Origin: Bacillus sp. Xin1
GTDB taxonomy: Bacteria; Bacillota; Bacilli; Bacillales; Bacillaceae_G
DNA length: 64,000 nucleotides
Direction of reading: 5' to 3'
NCBI RefSeq assembly: GCF_013314535.1
Contig: NZ_JABUAE010000001.1
Coordinates: 434,001-498,000 of the forward strand
Position 1 is the stretch's first letter. Each line of letters starts with the position of its first letter. The notes beneath the pieces were generated by a model, which was not told the origin of the DNA, made no database searches, and saw nothing but the letters and a program-made list of their open reading frames with translations. The position numbers and the translations under genes are program-made. Positions 44,901 to 56,691 of this stretch are shown one piece after another.

Positions 44901-46577
44901 ATGAAAAAACAATGGTGGAAAGAAAGTGTTGTATATCAAATTTATCCACGTAGCTTTATGGATAGTAATCGTGATGGGATTGGTGATCTTCGCGGAATTA
45001 TTGCAAAGCTTGATTATTTACAAAACTTAGGTATAGATGTTATTTGGTTATCACCAGTCTATGAATCTCCAAATGATGATAATGGCTATGATATCAGTGA
45101 TTATCGAAAGATTATGGATGATTTTGGGACAATGGAAGATTGGGACGAATTATTAAGCGAAATGCATAAACGTAATATGAAATTAATGATGGATTTAGTT
45201 GTTAACCATACGTCCGACGAGCATAATTGGTTTATCGAATCTCGTAAGTCAAAAGATAATCCATATCGAGATTACTATATTTGGCGTCCTGGGAAAGATG
45301 GAAAAGAGCCAAATAACTGGGGGGCAGCTTTTAGTGGCTCCGTTTGGCAGTATGATGAAACGACAGGTGAATATTATTTACACTTATTCTCTAAAAAGCA
45401 ACCAGATTTAAATTGGGATAATGAACGGGTGCGAAAAGAGGTTTATGAGATGATGGGGTTTTGGCTTGAAAAAGGGATTGATGGTTTCCGTATGGATGTA
45501 ATTAATTTTATTTCCAAAGAAGAAGGATTGCCAGCTGTGAAGACAGAGGAAGACGGTTATGTATCTGGGCATCAACACTTTATGAATGGGCCGAATATCC
45601 ATACATATTTGCATGAAATGAATCAAGAGGTATTGTCCAAATACGATATTATGACAGTTGGTGAAACGCCTGGTGTAACAACAGAGGAAGCTAAACTTTA
45701 TACAGCTGAAGAACGTCACGAACTACAGATGGTATTTCAGTTCGAACATATGGATTTAGATTCTGGAAAGGGAGGAAAGTGGGATGTAAAGCCATGTTCA
45801 CTCCTTACATTAAAACAGAATTTAACAAAATGGCAGAAAGCGTTAGAACAAACAGGTTGGAATAGTTTATATTGGAATAATCATGACCAGCCTCGTGTTG
45901 TCTCTCGCTTTGGTAACGATAAAGCATATCGTATAGAATCAGCGAAAATGTTAGCGACGGTACTTCATATGATGAAAGGGACTCCTTATATTTATCAAGG
46001 AGAAGAAATTGGAATGACAAATGTTCACTTTGATTCGATTGATGACTACCGAGATATTGAAACGCTGAATATGTACCGTGAAAAAGTAATAGAACGCGGT
46101 GAAGATGAAGAAACAGTAATGCAATCGATTTATATAAAAGGGCGAGACAATGCTAGAACACCAATGCAATGGGATGCCACTGTGCATGGTGGGTTTACAG
46201 CGGGGAAACCATGGATTGGATTAAATCCTAATTACAAAGAAATCAATGTAGAGCAAGCGTTACAAGATTCGAACTCTATTTTTTATTACTATAAAGAATT
46301 AATTGAACTTCGTAAAAAACATGAAATGATTGTGTATGGAACGTATGATTTAATTTTAGAAGAACATCCTTCCATTTTTGCTTATGTGAGAACATGGAAA
46401 GATGAAAAATTACTTGTTATTGCGAACTTTACTGAGGATAACTGTATATTTGAAATGCCAGAAGGACTACATTATAATAGTTCAGAATTATTGATACACA
46501 ATTATGATGTACGAGATGAAGGGGTTAAGAGTATCGATTTACAGCCATATGAAGCGAGAGCATACAAATTAAAATAA
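44901..46577 (+). CDS. malL: Oligo-1,6-glucosidase (alpha-glucosidase, GH13)
   Basis: This 558-residue enzyme has the same length and near-identical blocks to the studied B. cereus oligo-1,6-glucosidase. GH13 residues are Asp199 in GFRMDVINF, the Glu in VGETPGV and the Asp in WNNHDQPR. It hydrolyses isomaltose-type bonds of oligosaccharides in the cytoplasm. I chose the second ATG of the pair at 44898/44901, because it gives the known length; two codon positions upstream at 44883 is a less likely start. A terminator follows. Confidence 0.95.
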   Translation: MKKQWWKESVVYQIYPRSFMDSNRDGIGDLRGIIAKLDYLQNLGIDVIWLSPVYESPNDDNGYDISDYRKIMDDFGTMEDWDELLSEMHKRNMKLMMDLVVNHTSDEHNWFIESRKSKDNPYRDYYIWRPGKDGKEPNNWGAAFSGSVWQYDETTGEYYLHLFSKKQPDLNWDNERVRKEVYEMMGFWLEKGIDGFRMDVINFISKEEGLPAVKTEEDGYVSGHQHFMNGPNIHTYLHEMNQEVLSKYDIMTVGETPGVTTEEAKLYTAEERHELQMVFQFEHMDLDSGKGGKWDVKPCSLLTLKQNLTKWQKALEQTGWNSLYWNNHDQPRVVSRFGNDKAYRIESAKMLATVLHMMKGTPYIYQGEEIGMTNVHFDSIDDYRDIETLNMYREKVIERGEDEETVMQSIYIKGRDNARTPMQWDATVHGGFTAGKPWIGLNPNYKEINVEQALQDSNSIFYYYKELIELRKKHEMIVYGTYDLILEEHPSIFAYVRTWKDEKLLVIANFTEDNCIFEMPEGLHYNSSELLIHNYDVRDEGVKSIDLQPYEARAYKLK

Positions 46578-46613
46578 TAAAAAGCCTTGTGTAATTTCTG
46601 ACACAAGGCTTTT
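46578..46613 (+). terminator. Terminator of malL
   Basis: The arms AAAAGCCTTGTGT and ACACAAGGCTTTT flank 8 bases, starting at the stop codon. Confidence 0.9.
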
Positions 46614-46617
46614 ATAT

Positions 46618-48556
<1,939 letters not shown>

Positions 48557-48576
48557 CTATAAATAATAATATATTG

Positions 48577-48588
48577 CAAACGATTGCT
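48577..48588 (-). promoter_or_regulatory. LacI-type operator upstream of the cyclomaltodextrinase gene
   Basis: GCAAACGATTGC is a near-perfect palindrome of the LacI/MalR class, about 45 bases before the start codon. Confidence 0.55.
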
Positions 48589-48696
48589 TTTGATATAACT
48601 TTAATATTGCTTATAAGAGTAGTATTCATTTCATATAAAGTCAATGGATAGAAAGAATAATGTCATAATTTTTTGAAAAATATAGAAAGAAAATAT

Positions 48697-48806
48697 TTGC
48701 AAAAAATATAAAAGAATGTATAATGATAGACAAATAGCGCAAACGTTTTCATAGATTAGAAGATTGTTTGCGCTTCTATTAAATAAGTAAGTGCAAGCGT
48801 TTTCAT
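48697..48806 (+). promoter_or_regulatory. malE promoter and two cre/MalR operators
   Basis: TTGCAA (48697-48702) and TATAAT (48719-48724) are 16 bases apart. GCGCAAACGTTTTCAT (48737-48752) and GTGCAAGCGTTTTCAT (48791-48806) follow downstream of the promoter. The first, with GTTTGCGC at 48766-48773, can also form an RNA hairpin. These sites and the one at 48577 account for the 315-base gap. Confidence 0.7.
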
Positions 48807-48847
48807 TTATTAAACCAGTACATATATAATTTGGGGAGGTTTTGAGG

Positions 48848-50107
48848 GTGAAGAAAGCATTATCATTATTAACAGTTTCAGCTTTGACAATTGGTATGTT
48901 AGCGGCATGTGGTCCGAAAGATTCAGGGAAGAAGGAAGCAAGTAAAGAAAAGAGAGATTATGATCTTCTTGTTTGGGAAGATCTTAAAAAAGGTCCTGCA
49001 TTAGAACCAGCGGTAAAGAGCTTTGAAAAGAAATATAACGTGAAAGTAAAAGTGGCTGAAATTCAAATGACGGATCAAACAAAAAAACTACGTCTTGATG
49101 GTCCAGCAGGTACAGGTCCTGACGTTGTAACATTACCGCATGATCATATTGGAAATGTGGTTACGGAAGGTTTAATTGATGAAGTAAAAGTTGATGATGC
49201 TGTGAAGAACAAATTTACGGACTTATCTATAGAAGCTCAAACATATAAAGGGAAATTATATGGTTTACCAAAAGCAATTGAGACACCTGTTTTTATCTAT
49301 AATAAAAAGCTTATGCCAAAGGCACCAGAAACAATGGATGAATTATACAGCTTCTCGAAAGATTTCACGAAAGATGGGAAATATGGCTTTTTAGCATTAG
49401 GAGATAATTTGTATTTTGCGAATGCATTTATGGCTGGTATGGGAGGATATGTATTTGGTGAGAAAGATGGTAAACCAAATACAGCGGATATCGGGTTAAA
49501 TAATGATGGAGCCGTACAAGGTATGGAATATATTCAAAAATGGTATAAGGAGGATTTATTCCCAAAAGGTATTATTGGTGAATCTGGTGGGGCAGCTGCA
49601 GATGGATTGTTTAATGAAGGAAAAGCTGCATCCATTATGAACGGTCCGTGGGCATTTCAGGCTATGGAAAAGAATGGAATTGATTATGGTGTAGCACCGA
49701 TGCCTAAATTACCAAATGGTCAACCAATGAAAACTTTTGTTGGTGTAAAAGGGTGGCATGTAACGAGTTTCTCAAAAAATAAAGATTTAGCAACGAAATT
49801 TGTTGATTGGGTAACGAATGAAGAAAATGCAAAAATTCGCTATGAAAAATCAAAAGAAATTCCTCCTGTAAAATCAGTAATGGAAGATCCAATGATTAAA
49901 GACAGTGAAGCTGCAAAAGCGATAACTACACAGGCTGAGACAGGTATTCCAATGCCGAACATTCCAGAAATGCAAGAAGTATGGGAGCCAGCAAGATTTG
50001 CATTAGAGTTACTTGCGGCTGGAAAACAAGAACCAAAACCAGCACTTGATGAAGCTGTGAAACAAATTAAAGGCAACATTGAAGCAAACCATAGTAAGCA
50101 AAAATAA
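48848..50107 (+). CDS. malE: Maltodextrin-binding lipoprotein of the ABC transporter
   Basis: This 419-residue solute-binding protein has a lipoprotein signal with lipobox MLAACGPK (Cys about 21) and the sugar-binding protein fold: KLRLDGPAGTGPDVVTLPHD, YGLPKAIETPVFIYNKKL, IMNGPWAFQAM and MPNIPEMQEVW. I chose GTG 48848 because GGGAGG is 9 bases away; the TTG at 48842 has too short a spacing. It delivers maltose or maltodextrins to MalFG. A hairpin after its stop probably sets a higher malE level than malFG. Confidence 0.94.
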   Translation: MKKALSLLTVSALTIGMLAACGPKDSGKKEASKEKRDYDLLVWEDLKKGPALEPAVKSFEKKYNVKVKVAEIQMTDQTKKLRLDGPAGTGPDVVTLPHDHIGNVVTEGLIDEVKVDDAVKNKFTDLSIEAQTYKGKLYGLPKAIETPVFIYNKKLMPKAPETMDELYSFSKDFTKDGKYGFLALGDNLYFANAFMAGMGGYVFGEKDGKPNTADIGLNNDGAVQGMEYIQKWYKEDLFPKGIIGESGGAAADGLFNEGKAASIMNGPWAFQAMEKNGIDYGVAPMPKLPNGQPMKTFVGVKGWHVTSFSKNKDLATKFVDWVTNEENAKIRYEKSKEIPPVKSVMEDPMIKDSEAAKAITTQAETGIPMPNIPEMQEVWEPARFALELLAAGKQEPKPALDEAVKQIKGNIEANHSKQK

Positions 50108-50112
50108 GACGG

Positions 50113-50148
50113 AATTCGTATCTCTTGTAAAGAAGAGGTACGAATTCT
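50113..50148 (+). repeat. Intercistronic hairpin between malE and malF
   Basis: The arms GAATTCGTATCTCTT and AAGAGGTACGAATTC pair almost perfectly with a 6-base loop. There is no T-run, so RNA stabilisation of the malE message is more likely than termination. Confidence 0.75.
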
Positions 50149-50184
50149 CCTCCTTCCAAGGGGAAGAAAAAAGGGGGAAGAAAT

Positions 50185-51486
50185 ATGCACACATCCATTG
50201 AACCAGTGAAAGAAGCGAAGGGTTCAAAACACCGTAAAACAGCTGTGATGTTGTCAATCATTCCAGGTATTGGTCAAATATATAATAAACAATATGTAAA
50301 AGCACTAATCTTTCTTGTATTAACAGGTTCATTTATTGTAGCATTTGCTGATTTGTTAAATATGGGATTGTGGGGAATTGTCACGCTCGGAACAGAAGTT
50401 CCTCGAGATCACTCTATCTTTCTATTGGTAGAAGGAATTTTAGCACTAATCGTTATTGCATTTGGATTAGGCATATATGCTTTTAATTTATATGATGCCT
50501 ATCAAAACGGGAAAAAACGTGATGTAGGAATACCATTAAATTCTGTGAAAGAACAATACCGTAATTTATTAGATCAAGGCTTTCCATATTTGATGGTTTC
50601 TCCAGGATTTTTGCTATTGATTTTTGTAGTTGTGTTTCCGATTATTTTCGTATTCTTAATTGGATTTACAAACTATGATTTGTATCATTCTCCACCAGCG
50701 AAATTAGTAGAGTGGGTTAGTTTCAAAAACTTTATTGATATTTTCACTTTACCAATGTGGAGAGATACATTTTTAAGCGTATTCTCTTGGACCGTAATTT
50801 GGACTTTTGTGGCAACGACATTGCAAGTAGCTCTTGGTATTTTCTTAGCAATATTAGTGAATCAACCTGGTATTAAAGGGAAAGCAGTTATTCGTACAAT
50901 CTTTATTTTACCGTGGGCAGTTCCAGCATTCGTATCTATTCTTGTCTTTGCTGGTATGTTCAATGAATCATTTGGAGCGATTAACAATCAAGTATTAGTG
51001 CTATTTGGAATTGAAAAAATTGCATGGATGACAGATCCGTTTTGGGCAAAAATTGCTTTAATATTCATTCAAACATGGCTTGGTTTCCCGTTTATCTTTG
51101 CAATGACAACAGGAATATTGCAATCGATTCCAGGGGAATTGTATGAAGCTGCTACAGTAGATGGAGCGACGGCATGGCAACAATTTCGTAAAATTACATT
51201 ACCGCTCGTTCTATATGCAACAGCACCAATTTTAATTACGCAATATACGTTTAACTTTAATAATTTCAGTATTATTTATCTGTTTAATAGCGGGGGACCT
51301 GCTGTGTCAGGACAAAATGCAGGTGGAACGGATATTTTAATTTCCTGGATTTATAAATTAACGATGACATCAGCACAATACGGAAAAGCGGCAGCACTTA
51401 CGATGATTTTATCGTTAATTGTTATTTCAGTGGCGTTATGGCAATTTAAAAGAACAAAATCATTCCAAGAAGAGGATATGATGTAA
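50185..51486 (+). CDS. malF: Maltodextrin ABC transporter permease MalF
   Basis: This 433-residue inner-membrane permease has the EAA loop EAATVDGATAWQQFRKITLP near residue 320 and about eight helices. The N-terminal 120 residues carry an extra segment, SIIPGIGQIYNKQYVKALIF, as in B. subtilis MdxF, which is of similar length. It works with MalG and the ATPase. ATG 50185 follows AAAGGGGGAAG. malG starts directly after its stop. Confidence 0.94.
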   Translation: MHTSIEPVKEAKGSKHRKTAVMLSIIPGIGQIYNKQYVKALIFLVLTGSFIVAFADLLNMGLWGIVTLGTEVPRDHSIFLLVEGILALIVIAFGLGIYAFNLYDAYQNGKKRDVGIPLNSVKEQYRNLLDQGFPYLMVSPGFLLLIFVVVFPIIFVFLIGFTNYDLYHSPPAKLVEWVSFKNFIDIFTLPMWRDTFLSVFSWTVIWTFVATTLQVALGIFLAILVNQPGIKGKAVIRTIFILPWAVPAFVSILVFAGMFNESFGAINNQVLVLFGIEKIAWMTDPFWAKIALIFIQTWLGFPFIFAMTTGILQSIPGELYEAATVDGATAWQQFRKITLPLVLYATAPILITQYTFNFNNFSIIYLFNSGGPAVSGQNAGGTDILISWIYKLTMTSAQYGKAAALTMILSLIVISVALWQFKRTKSFQEEDMM

Positions 51487-52329
51487 ATGAATATAAAACG
51501 ACAGAAGATGTTACGTCTTTCATTAAGTTATTTTGTAATTTTCATAATGTGTATTATTATTTTCTATCCATTACTATGGATTGTTGGCTCATCGTTTAAT
51601 CCAGGAGATAGTTTATCAGGATCAAGTATCATTCCGAAAAATGCAACGTTAGATCATTATCGAGAATTATTAGATCTTGAAAAAAGTAATTATTTACTTT
51701 GGTACAAAAATACACTGAAAGTTAGTGTATTGACGATGATTTTCTCGGTACTATCCATTAGTTTCACTGCATACGCTTTTTCAAGATATCGTTTTGTTGG
51801 AAGAAAAAATGGGTTATTAACGTTTTTAATTCTACAAATGATACCGAACTTTTCAGCGTTAATCGCACTCTATGTATTAGCTCAATTGACAGGATTAATT
51901 GATACACATCTAGCATTAATATTAATTTATGTCGGCGGAGCAATTCCGATGAATACGTGGCTTATGAAGGGTTACTTTGATACGATTCCAAAAGAGTTAG
52001 ATGAGTCAGCTCGTATGGATGGGGCAGGACACTTCCGGATTTTTTGGCAAATCATTATGCCACTTGCAAAACCGATTGTGGCAGTTGTAGCGTTGTTTAC
52101 CTTCATCGGTCCGTTTACAGATTTTATTTTAGCGAGTATCATTTTACGCACGCCAGAAAACTATACATTAGCTGTTGGATTATATGAGATGGTAGCAAAG
52201 AAATTTGGTAATGAATTTACAACATTTGCAGCTGGTTCGGTATTAATTGCCATACCAATTTCAATTTTGTTCTTATCATTGCAAAAATACTTTATTTCTG
52301 GTTTAACAGCTGGAGGTACGAAAGGGTGA
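51487..52329 (+). CDS. malG: Maltodextrin ABC transporter permease MalG
   Basis: This 280-residue permease has six helices and the EAA loop ELDESARMDGAGHFRIFWQI near residue 180, with the conserved C-terminal AAGSVLIAIPISILFL. It starts immediately after the malF stop (TAAATG), so the two are translated together. A terminator follows. Confidence 0.95.
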   Translation: MNIKRQKMLRLSLSYFVIFIMCIIIFYPLLWIVGSSFNPGDSLSGSSIIPKNATLDHYRELLDLEKSNYLLWYKNTLKVSVLTMIFSVLSISFTAYAFSRYRFVGRKNGLLTFLILQMIPNFSALIALYVLAQLTGLIDTHLALILIYVGGAIPMNTWLMKGYFDTIPKELDESARMDGAGHFRIFWQIIMPLAKPIVAVVALFTFIGPFTDFILASIILRTPENYTLAVGLYEMVAKKFGNEFTTFAAGSVLIAIPISILFLSLQKYFISGLTAGGTKG

Positions 52330-52362
52330 AAATGGGACATTATGTCCCATTTCTCTTTTTTA
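52330..52362 (+). terminator. Terminator of malEFG
   Basis: The arms AAATGGGACAT and ATGTCCCATTT are followed by CTCTTTTTT. Confidence 0.85.
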
Positions 52363-52606
52363 GGCAGAATTTCGATTCATATGACATTGTAAGGGGAAAG
52401 ATGTGAAAAAAATAGTATATTATAGTATAGGAAAATAAGCTTGTATCCCTTACAATACATGAAGAGGGAGAATATTAGTTTACATTAATATAATTTTTTT
52501 GAGGAATGAAATAAAGTAATGGCGGCTTTCGTTTTCTCCTACTACCTGTAGAACTGCGGGATAAAAATAGATATGAATGAAGAATGAGAAGAGAGGAGGA
52601 GATTTT

Positions 52607-53629
52607 ATGACAGTTACCATTAAAGATGTAGCGAAAAAGGCAAATGTTGCACCATCTACTGTGTCTCGTGTAATTGCTGATAACCCAAGTATAAGTGAAA
52701 AAACAAAGCGCCGTGTTCGTAAAGTAATGAGTGAGTTAGGATATCATCCGAATCTAAATGCAAGAAATCTTGCGAATCAAACGACAAAAACACTTGGTCT
52801 TGTAATGCCAAGTTCTGCAAGTAAAGCATTTCAAAATCCATTTTTTCCAGAAGTAATTCGAGGGATTAGCTCGTTTGCACATGTCGAAGGTTATGCGCTA
52901 TATATGTCAACTGGTGAAACAGAAGAGGAGATTTTTAATGGCGTTGTGAAGATGGTACAGGGACGTCAAATTGGCGGAATTATCCTGCTTTATTCACGGG
53001 AGAACGATCGTATTATTCAATATTTACATGAGCAAAATTTTCCATTTGTTTTAATTGGAAAACCATATGAAAGAAAAGATGAAATTACATATGTAGATAA
53101 TGATAACTATACAGCTGCAAGAGAAGTAGCAGAATACTTAATTTCACTCGGACATAAACAGATAGCTTTTATTGGCGGTGGTTCTGATTTACTTGTTACA
53201 AAAGATCGTTTAGCTGGAATGAGCGATGCTTTAAAGCTAGCTGACATTATGTTGCCAGATGAATATATTTTACATTTTGATTTCTCAAGAGAGAGTGGTC
53301 AGCAGGCTGTAGAAGAGTTAATGGGACTTGAAAAACCACCAACAGCAATTATGGCAACAGATGATTTAATAGGTCTTGGGGTGTTAAGTGCGCTTGCAAA
53401 AAAAGGAGTGGCTGTACCGAAAGATGTTTCAATCGTCAGCTTTAATAATGCTTTATTATCTGAAATTGCGAGCCCACCGCTTACTACGGTCGATGTGAAT
53501 ATTTATCAATTAGGGTATGAAGCTGCAAAAGCGTTAGTTGATAAGGTGGAGCATTCCGAGTCCACTTCAAAATGCATTATTATTCCGCATAAATTATTGA
53601 AGCGTCAAACTTGTGATCATTATGCGTAA
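52607..53629 (+). CDS. malR: LacI-family regulator of maltose utilisation
   Basis: This 340-residue LacI-family protein has the N-terminal helix-turn-helix TIKDVAKKANVAPSTVSRVI, the hinge NARNLANQTTKTLGLVMP and a periplasmic-binding-like effector domain with LSALAKKGVAVPKDVSIVSF. I chose ATG 52607 after GAGAGGAGGAG; a longer frame from 52577 adds only a polar tail. It follows malEFG by 277 bases, and the operators GCAAACGTTT-type near malK, malL, the cyclomaltodextrinase gene and malE are its likely targets together with CcpA. Confidence 0.93.
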   Translation: MTVTIKDVAKKANVAPSTVSRVIADNPSISEKTKRRVRKVMSELGYHPNLNARNLANQTTKTLGLVMPSSASKAFQNPFFPEVIRGISSFAHVEGYALYMSTGETEEEIFNGVVKMVQGRQIGGIILLYSRENDRIIQYLHEQNFPFVLIGKPYERKDEITYVDNDNYTAAREVAEYLISLGHKQIAFIGGGSDLLVTKDRLAGMSDALKLADIMLPDEYILHFDFSRESGQQAVEELMGLEKPPTAIMATDDLIGLGVLSALAKKGVAVPKDVSIVSFNNALLSEIASPPLTTVDVNIYQLGYEAAKALVDKVEHSESTSKCIIIPHKLLKRQTCDHYA

Positions 53630-53664
53630 AAAGCTAAGAGGGTTACCTCTTAGCTTTTTGTTTT
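53627..53664 (+). terminator. Bidirectional terminator between malR and patA
   Basis: The arms AAAAAGCTAAGAGG and CCTCTTAGCTTTTT enclose GTTA; the last codons of the convergent patA gene are in the second arm. Confidence 0.88.
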
Positions 53665-54806
53665 AAAAATTCTTCTAAACGATCGCAGCCTTCTTTTAGT
53701 GTCTCCATACTATAAGCGTATGAAAGACGGATATACCCTTCACCATACTCTGAAAATGCTGTTCCTGGAACAACAGCGAGCCTAGCTTCTTTGACAAGCT
53801 CAATGGCAAAATCAAATGATGAAGAGGCAAGATTCCCAATGTATGGGAATAAGTAAAAGGCACCAGTTGGTTTCTCAACAGTTAAGCCCATTTGAATGAG
53901 TCTGTTATATACGTAATCGCGGCGCTTTTTATATTGAACGCGCATCATTCGCGGTGCATCTTTTGCTGCTGTTAACGCTTCGATTGCAGCGTATTGGGCG
54001 ATTGAAGTTGCGCATGTAACGTTATATTGATGCACTTTTAAAATATGCTGTGCTAAATAGCTTGGAGTAAATAAAAAGCCAATGCGCCATCCTGTCATTG
54101 AATGTGATTTTGATAGACCATTAATAACAATTGTTTTATCTCGCATTTCTGGAAAATGTGCAATAGATGTGTGGCTTTCTTCATATACAAGTTCGCTATA
54201 AATTTCATCAGAAAGAACGAAAATGTTTTTATCTTTTAAAACAGATACAATATCTTGCAGCTCTTCTTTTGATAGTGTAACACCAGTCGGATTAGAAGGA
54301 TAAGGTAAGACAATGCACCTTGTTTGATCTGTAATTGCATTTTGAATTGCATCCGCTGTTAAGCGAAATCCTGTTTCCCGAACATCTACAAACACAGGTG
54401 TTGCACCACATAATCTAATAATAGGTTCATAGCCTGGGTAAATAGGAGCTGGTAAAATAACCTCTGTTCCAGGTTCTAAAATGGTACGAAACGTAACATC
54501 GATTGCCTCGCTAGCACCGATTGTAACAATGGTTTCGTTTTCAGGTGAATAGTGTAAATCGTAATTTTCCTTTAGAAAATGACAAGCTGCTTTGCGTAAC
54601 TCTAATAGACCAGCATTGTGTGTATAGCTTGTATAGTTTTCTGTAATTGCTTGTTTTGCAGCTTCTTTTACTAAAGAAGGTGTTGGAAAATCTGGTTGTC
54701 CAATTGTTAACGAAATAAGATTATCGTAGTTTTGAATCATATTTGAGAACTGGCGTATACCAGAAATTTGAATATCTTTTACTTTAGGATTAATGAATTG
54801 TTCCAT
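53643..54806 (-). CDS. patA: Class I/II aminotransferase, PatA-like
   Basis: This 387-residue PLP enzyme has LTIGQPDFPTPSLVKEAA, VLPYPSNPTGVT, VLSDEIYSELVY and the PLP Lys in INGLSKSHSMTGWRIGF. This set is that of the PatA/YugH-type aromatic or N-acetyl-diaminopimelate aminotransferases. In B. subtilis PatA acts in lysine synthesis; the substrate here is inferred. Start ATG 54806 has AAGGGAG upstream. A single gene. Confidence 0.88.
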   Translation of the reverse strand: MEQFINPKVKDIQISGIRQFSNMIQNYDNLISLTIGQPDFPTPSLVKEAAKQAITENYTSYTHNAGLLELRKAACHFLKENYDLHYSPENETIVTIGASEAIDVTFRTILEPGTEVILPAPIYPGYEPIIRLCGATPVFVDVRETGFRLTADAIQNAITDQTRCIVLPYPSNPTGVTLSKEELQDIVSVLKDKNIFVLSDEIYSELVYEESHTSIAHFPEMRDKTIVINGLSKSHSMTGWRIGFLFTPSYLAQHILKVHQYNVTCATSIAQYAAIEALTAAKDAPRMMRVQYKKRRDYVYNRLIQMGLTVEKPTGAFYLFPYIGNLASSSFDFAIELVKEARLAVVPGTAFSEYGEGYIRLSYAYSMETLKEGCDRLEEFLKQKAKR

Positions 54807-54880
54807 CTTGTCTCCCTTTCTTCCGTTTGAAAATTAATTTTATTTTACCATATTTGCAATATTTTCGCTTTATAGCGAAA

Positions 54881-54905
54881 AAAAAGCCGCGTAAAGCGAC
54901 TTTTT
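54881..54905 (-). terminator. Terminator of the 66-residue protein gene
   Basis: On the minus strand the arms AAGTCGC and GCGGCTT (one G-T pair) flank TTTAC and are followed by a long T-run. Confidence 0.7.
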
Positions 54906-55104
54906 AATAACCGTATTCCCAATCTATTTCATCTTCATTCCAAAGAACCGAAGATACTTTTCCGAGATACATAACAGATTCATTCACAGCGCATGTGCAA
55001 TGTTCTTCACCAGTTTTGTCTTGTAATTCTTCGTATACTGATTTATCCACATTTTCGAGAACAACCAAATTTTCCTCTTTTAAAACAAGCGTAGTTCCTG
55101 CCAT
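54904..55104 (-). CDS. Small acidic protein, unrecognised
   Basis: This 66-residue acidic soluble protein (LVLKEENLVVLENVDKS, EEHCTCAVNESVMYLGKVS, ending DEIDWEYGY) has a good ribosome site (TAGGAGGAAG) and a terminator, so it is a complete gene. It has a CxC pair. I do not know a family. The 309-base gap before the kinase gene holds an AT-rich promoter region with TATAAT at about 55376 and nothing else that I see. Confidence 0.75.
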   Translation of the reverse strand: MAGTTLVLKEENLVVLENVDKSVYEELQDKTGEEHCTCAVNESVMYLGKVSSVLWNEDEIDWEYGY

Positions 55105-55413
55105 ATTTATCTTCCTCCTACTAAAATAATGGTCACTTACTTGTAAACATAGATAGTATGGATTATATGCTGTATGTTGTTATAGTTGTCCGTTTACTGG
55201 ACCGTTTTATCTTTTATTTTTAATCCGTATTCATTGTATCGTGCATTGTGATAATTTGGTACAGGGTTTACAATCATTTCGGAAAGTTGTAACATTTCTA
55301 AACGTTTATTCACAAATGATTTACAAATATGTTAAGAAAAATCTAAATTTTAAAACAAAAGTGACTGTAAAATGATATAATCATATCAAAATACATGTAG
55401 AGGATGAAAGGGT

Positions 55414-56688
55414 ATGGAGCTAATCCGTGACTTAATGATCCAAGTTGCTATCATTATTTTGCCACTGTTTTTATATGAAGCGATTCGTCTAAATCGCTAT
55501 CAAGATATGCTTCCAAAGCCCAATCGCTATTTTATTATGTTTTTATCTAGTATTACGCTTGTTCTTTCTATGACGTATTCTATTTGTTTTGGTGATGTTT
55601 GTGGTTATAATTTCCATCCGATTCCAATTATTAGTGCTTTTTTGTATGGTGGGATTGCAGGGGTTATCCCGGCTTTTATCTTTGTTATATACGAATGGTT
55701 TTTGAATGGTTTACAGTGGTTTCGGATCGTAGAAGTTTTATGTCTTGCAATTATTCCTTTATTGTTATCAAAAAAGTGGTTTGTATTTCCAAGAGAAAAA
55801 AAACTTATTTTAGCTTTTATTATTTCATCTTTGTATGTTCTTGTCGGTTTAGTGTGTAGTATGTTTGGAATTTTATTGAGAGTAGGCTTTACGCCGCCTA
55901 TATCGCATGTATATAGTGGATACATATTCGCTTCTCTTATTATGGTTATGACGATGGTATTTCAAGTGTATTTAACAGAGTATTTAAATGAAAATGCATT
56001 GTTACGTACGGAAATGCAAAAATCTGAAAAGCTAAACATTGTAAGCGAGCTAGCGGCGAGTGTAGCACATGAAGTTCGAAACCCGCTTACAGTTGTTCGT
56101 GGTTTTATTCAGCTATTAGAAAGTACAGAAGATATGAAGAATAAAGATTATATGCGTCTTGTACTAGCTGAGCTTGATCGAGCTGAACAAATTATTTCAG
56201 ATTACTTAAATTTAGCTAGACCACAAATTGAAAAAAAGGAACATATATGTTTATCTGCACAGCTCATAGAAATGACTACTTTAATGTCTTCGTTTGCAGC
56301 TATGCAAGGCGTTTATTTACAAGTTGAAATTTCTGAGAATCTTTATACAATCGGTGATAAGACAAAGTTAAAACAAGCAATTATGAATATCGTTAAAAAT
56401 GGAATTGAAGCGATTCAAGAAAACAAAGGGTATTTAAAAGTAACTGCTGTTCAAAAAGATGATTTTATAATAGTGCGAGTAAAAGATAGTGGTGTTGGAA
56501 TGACGAAAGAACAGTTAGCTAGGCTTGGACAACCGTATTATTCATTAAAAGAAAAAGGAACAGGTTTAGGGCTTATGGTTACCTTTAGCATTTTACAAGC
56601 ACATAATGGTACGCTGGAATATAAAAGTGAGAGTGGGAAAGGAACAGAAGCAATTATTACATTACCAGCAGTTAGAAATAAGGAATAA
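55414..56688 (+). CDS. Sporulation-type sensor histidine kinase (KinB-like)
   Basis: This 424-residue kinase has an N-terminal five- to six-helix membrane sensor (residues 1-200) of the 5TM-5TMR_LYT kind, with LYGGIAGVIPAFIFVIYEW. The dimerisation/phosphorylation box has His219 in SVAHEVRNPLTVVRGFI, and the ATPase domain has N box NIVKNGIEAIQ, G1 VKDSGVGM and G2 GTGLGLMV. It resembles the KinB class that feeds the Spo0 phosphorelay. No response regulator is adjacent, as expected for a phosphorelay kinase. Confidence 0.9.
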   Translation: MELIRDLMIQVAIIILPLFLYEAIRLNRYQDMLPKPNRYFIMFLSSITLVLSMTYSICFGDVCGYNFHPIPIISAFLYGGIAGVIPAFIFVIYEWFLNGLQWFRIVEVLCLAIIPLLLSKKWFVFPREKKLILAFIISSLYVLVGLVCSMFGILLRVGFTPPISHVYSGYIFASLIMVMTMVFQVYLTEYLNENALLRTEMQKSEKLNIVSELAASVAHEVRNPLTVVRGFIQLLESTEDMKNKDYMRLVLAELDRAEQIISDYLNLARPQIEKKEHICLSAQLIEMTTLMSSFAAMQGVYLQVEISENLYTIGDKTKLKQAIMNIVKNGIEAIQENKGYLKVTAVQKDDFIIVRVKDSGVGMTKEQLARLGQPYYSLKEKGTGLGLMVTFSILQAHNGTLEYKSESGKGTEAIITLPAVRNKE

Positions 56689-56691
56689 AAG

